Assembly: GCA_034096865.1 (NCBI GenBank)
Contig: JAWQFJ010000507.1
Coordinates: 35,444-99,443, forward strand
Reading direction: 5' to 3'
DNA: 64,000 nt
DNA from: Theodoxus fluviatilis
Lineage: Eukaryota > Mollusca > Gastropoda > Cycloneritida > Neritidae
Shown: one piece after another, positions 63,870 to 64,000 of the stretch
How positions within the stretch are numbered: position 1 is the first letter of the stretch
Layout of the letters: each line of letters opens with the position of its first letter
Made by a program: the position numbers and the translations under genes
Notes under the pieces: generated by a model
What the model saw: only the letters and a program-made list of their open reading frames with translations
Database searches by the model: none
Told to the model about the DNA's origin: nothing

Positions 63870-64000
63870 AGCACAGACAGACAAGCAGAAGAGCGCAGGC
63901 AAGCGCAGCCAGACAAGGAGAAGAGCACTGACGGACACGCAGACAAGCGCAGACAGTCAAGCAGAGGAGCATAGACAGACGGACACTCAGACGGGTGCAG
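63870..64000. repeat. Degenerate AGACAGACAAGCAGAAGAGC repeat at the window edge
   Basis: Variants of AGCGCAGACAGACAAGC and AGAAGAGC recur about every 25-35 bp and run off the end of the window. Confidence 0.6.

Overview
This is eukaryotic genomic DNA from an animal nuclear genome. It shows spliced exons with GT/AG borders, long introns, abundant di-, tri- and tetranucleotide microsatellites, and remnants of at least six transposon superfamilies. The repeat content suggests a lophotrochozoan, most likely a marine gastropod mollusc. The pointers are the AAGGTCAAGGTCA element, piggyBac and hAT relics, and very long GA/CA tracts. Taxonomy is inference only.

One conserved host gene runs along the + strand: the 3' half of a MORC2 orthologue (GHKL-ATPase, CW-zinc-finger chromatin compactor). 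Thirteen coding exons between 1625 and 53278 are recognisable. They encode, in order, the basic coiled coil after the CW finger, a low-complexity Ser/Pro/Lys/Glu linker with an NLS-like stretch, the chromo-like domain (three exons), a Ser/Thr/Pro linker, and the conserved C-terminal coiled coil ending at TGA 53276-53278. The ATPase and CW exons must lie to the left of the window. Reading phase is consistent at every junction except one uncertain acceptor near 9.8 kb.

The remainder is intron, 3'UTR/flank and repeats. 0-9.8 kb: a small inverted-repeat MITE, a dispersed repeat, and two abutting piggyBac relics sharing one TTAA. 10.6-14.8 kb: a deleted hAT element inside a (CA)n tract, a reverse-transcriptase scrap and a Tc1/mariner copy. 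16.2-16.8 kb: a 71-bp array. 17.7-43.7 kb: one 26-kb intron that holds a telomere-like C-rich tract, a 14.5-kb satellite of 11/12-bp monomers with nested higher-order repeats, a (TCC)n block, an element studded with nuclear-receptor half-sites, and a 34-bp minisatellite split by a hAT element. 44.2-47.4 kb: a degenerate L1-like LINE carrying a tRNA-derived SINE. 47.8-50 kb: a GT-rich minisatellite split by an 816-bp MITE. 51.4-52.2 kb: a long GT tract. 53.3-64 kb: the 3'UTR with a 37-bp minisatellite, then sequence without recognisable genes, then a LINE RNase H fragment on the - strand.

No operon or multi-gene system is present. The most notable feature is structural: the gene for a heterochromatin effector that in mammals works with HUSH on L1 and other repeats is itself packed with such repeats, and its largest intron is dominated by a satellite. 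Whether this has regulatory meaning cannot be told from sequence.
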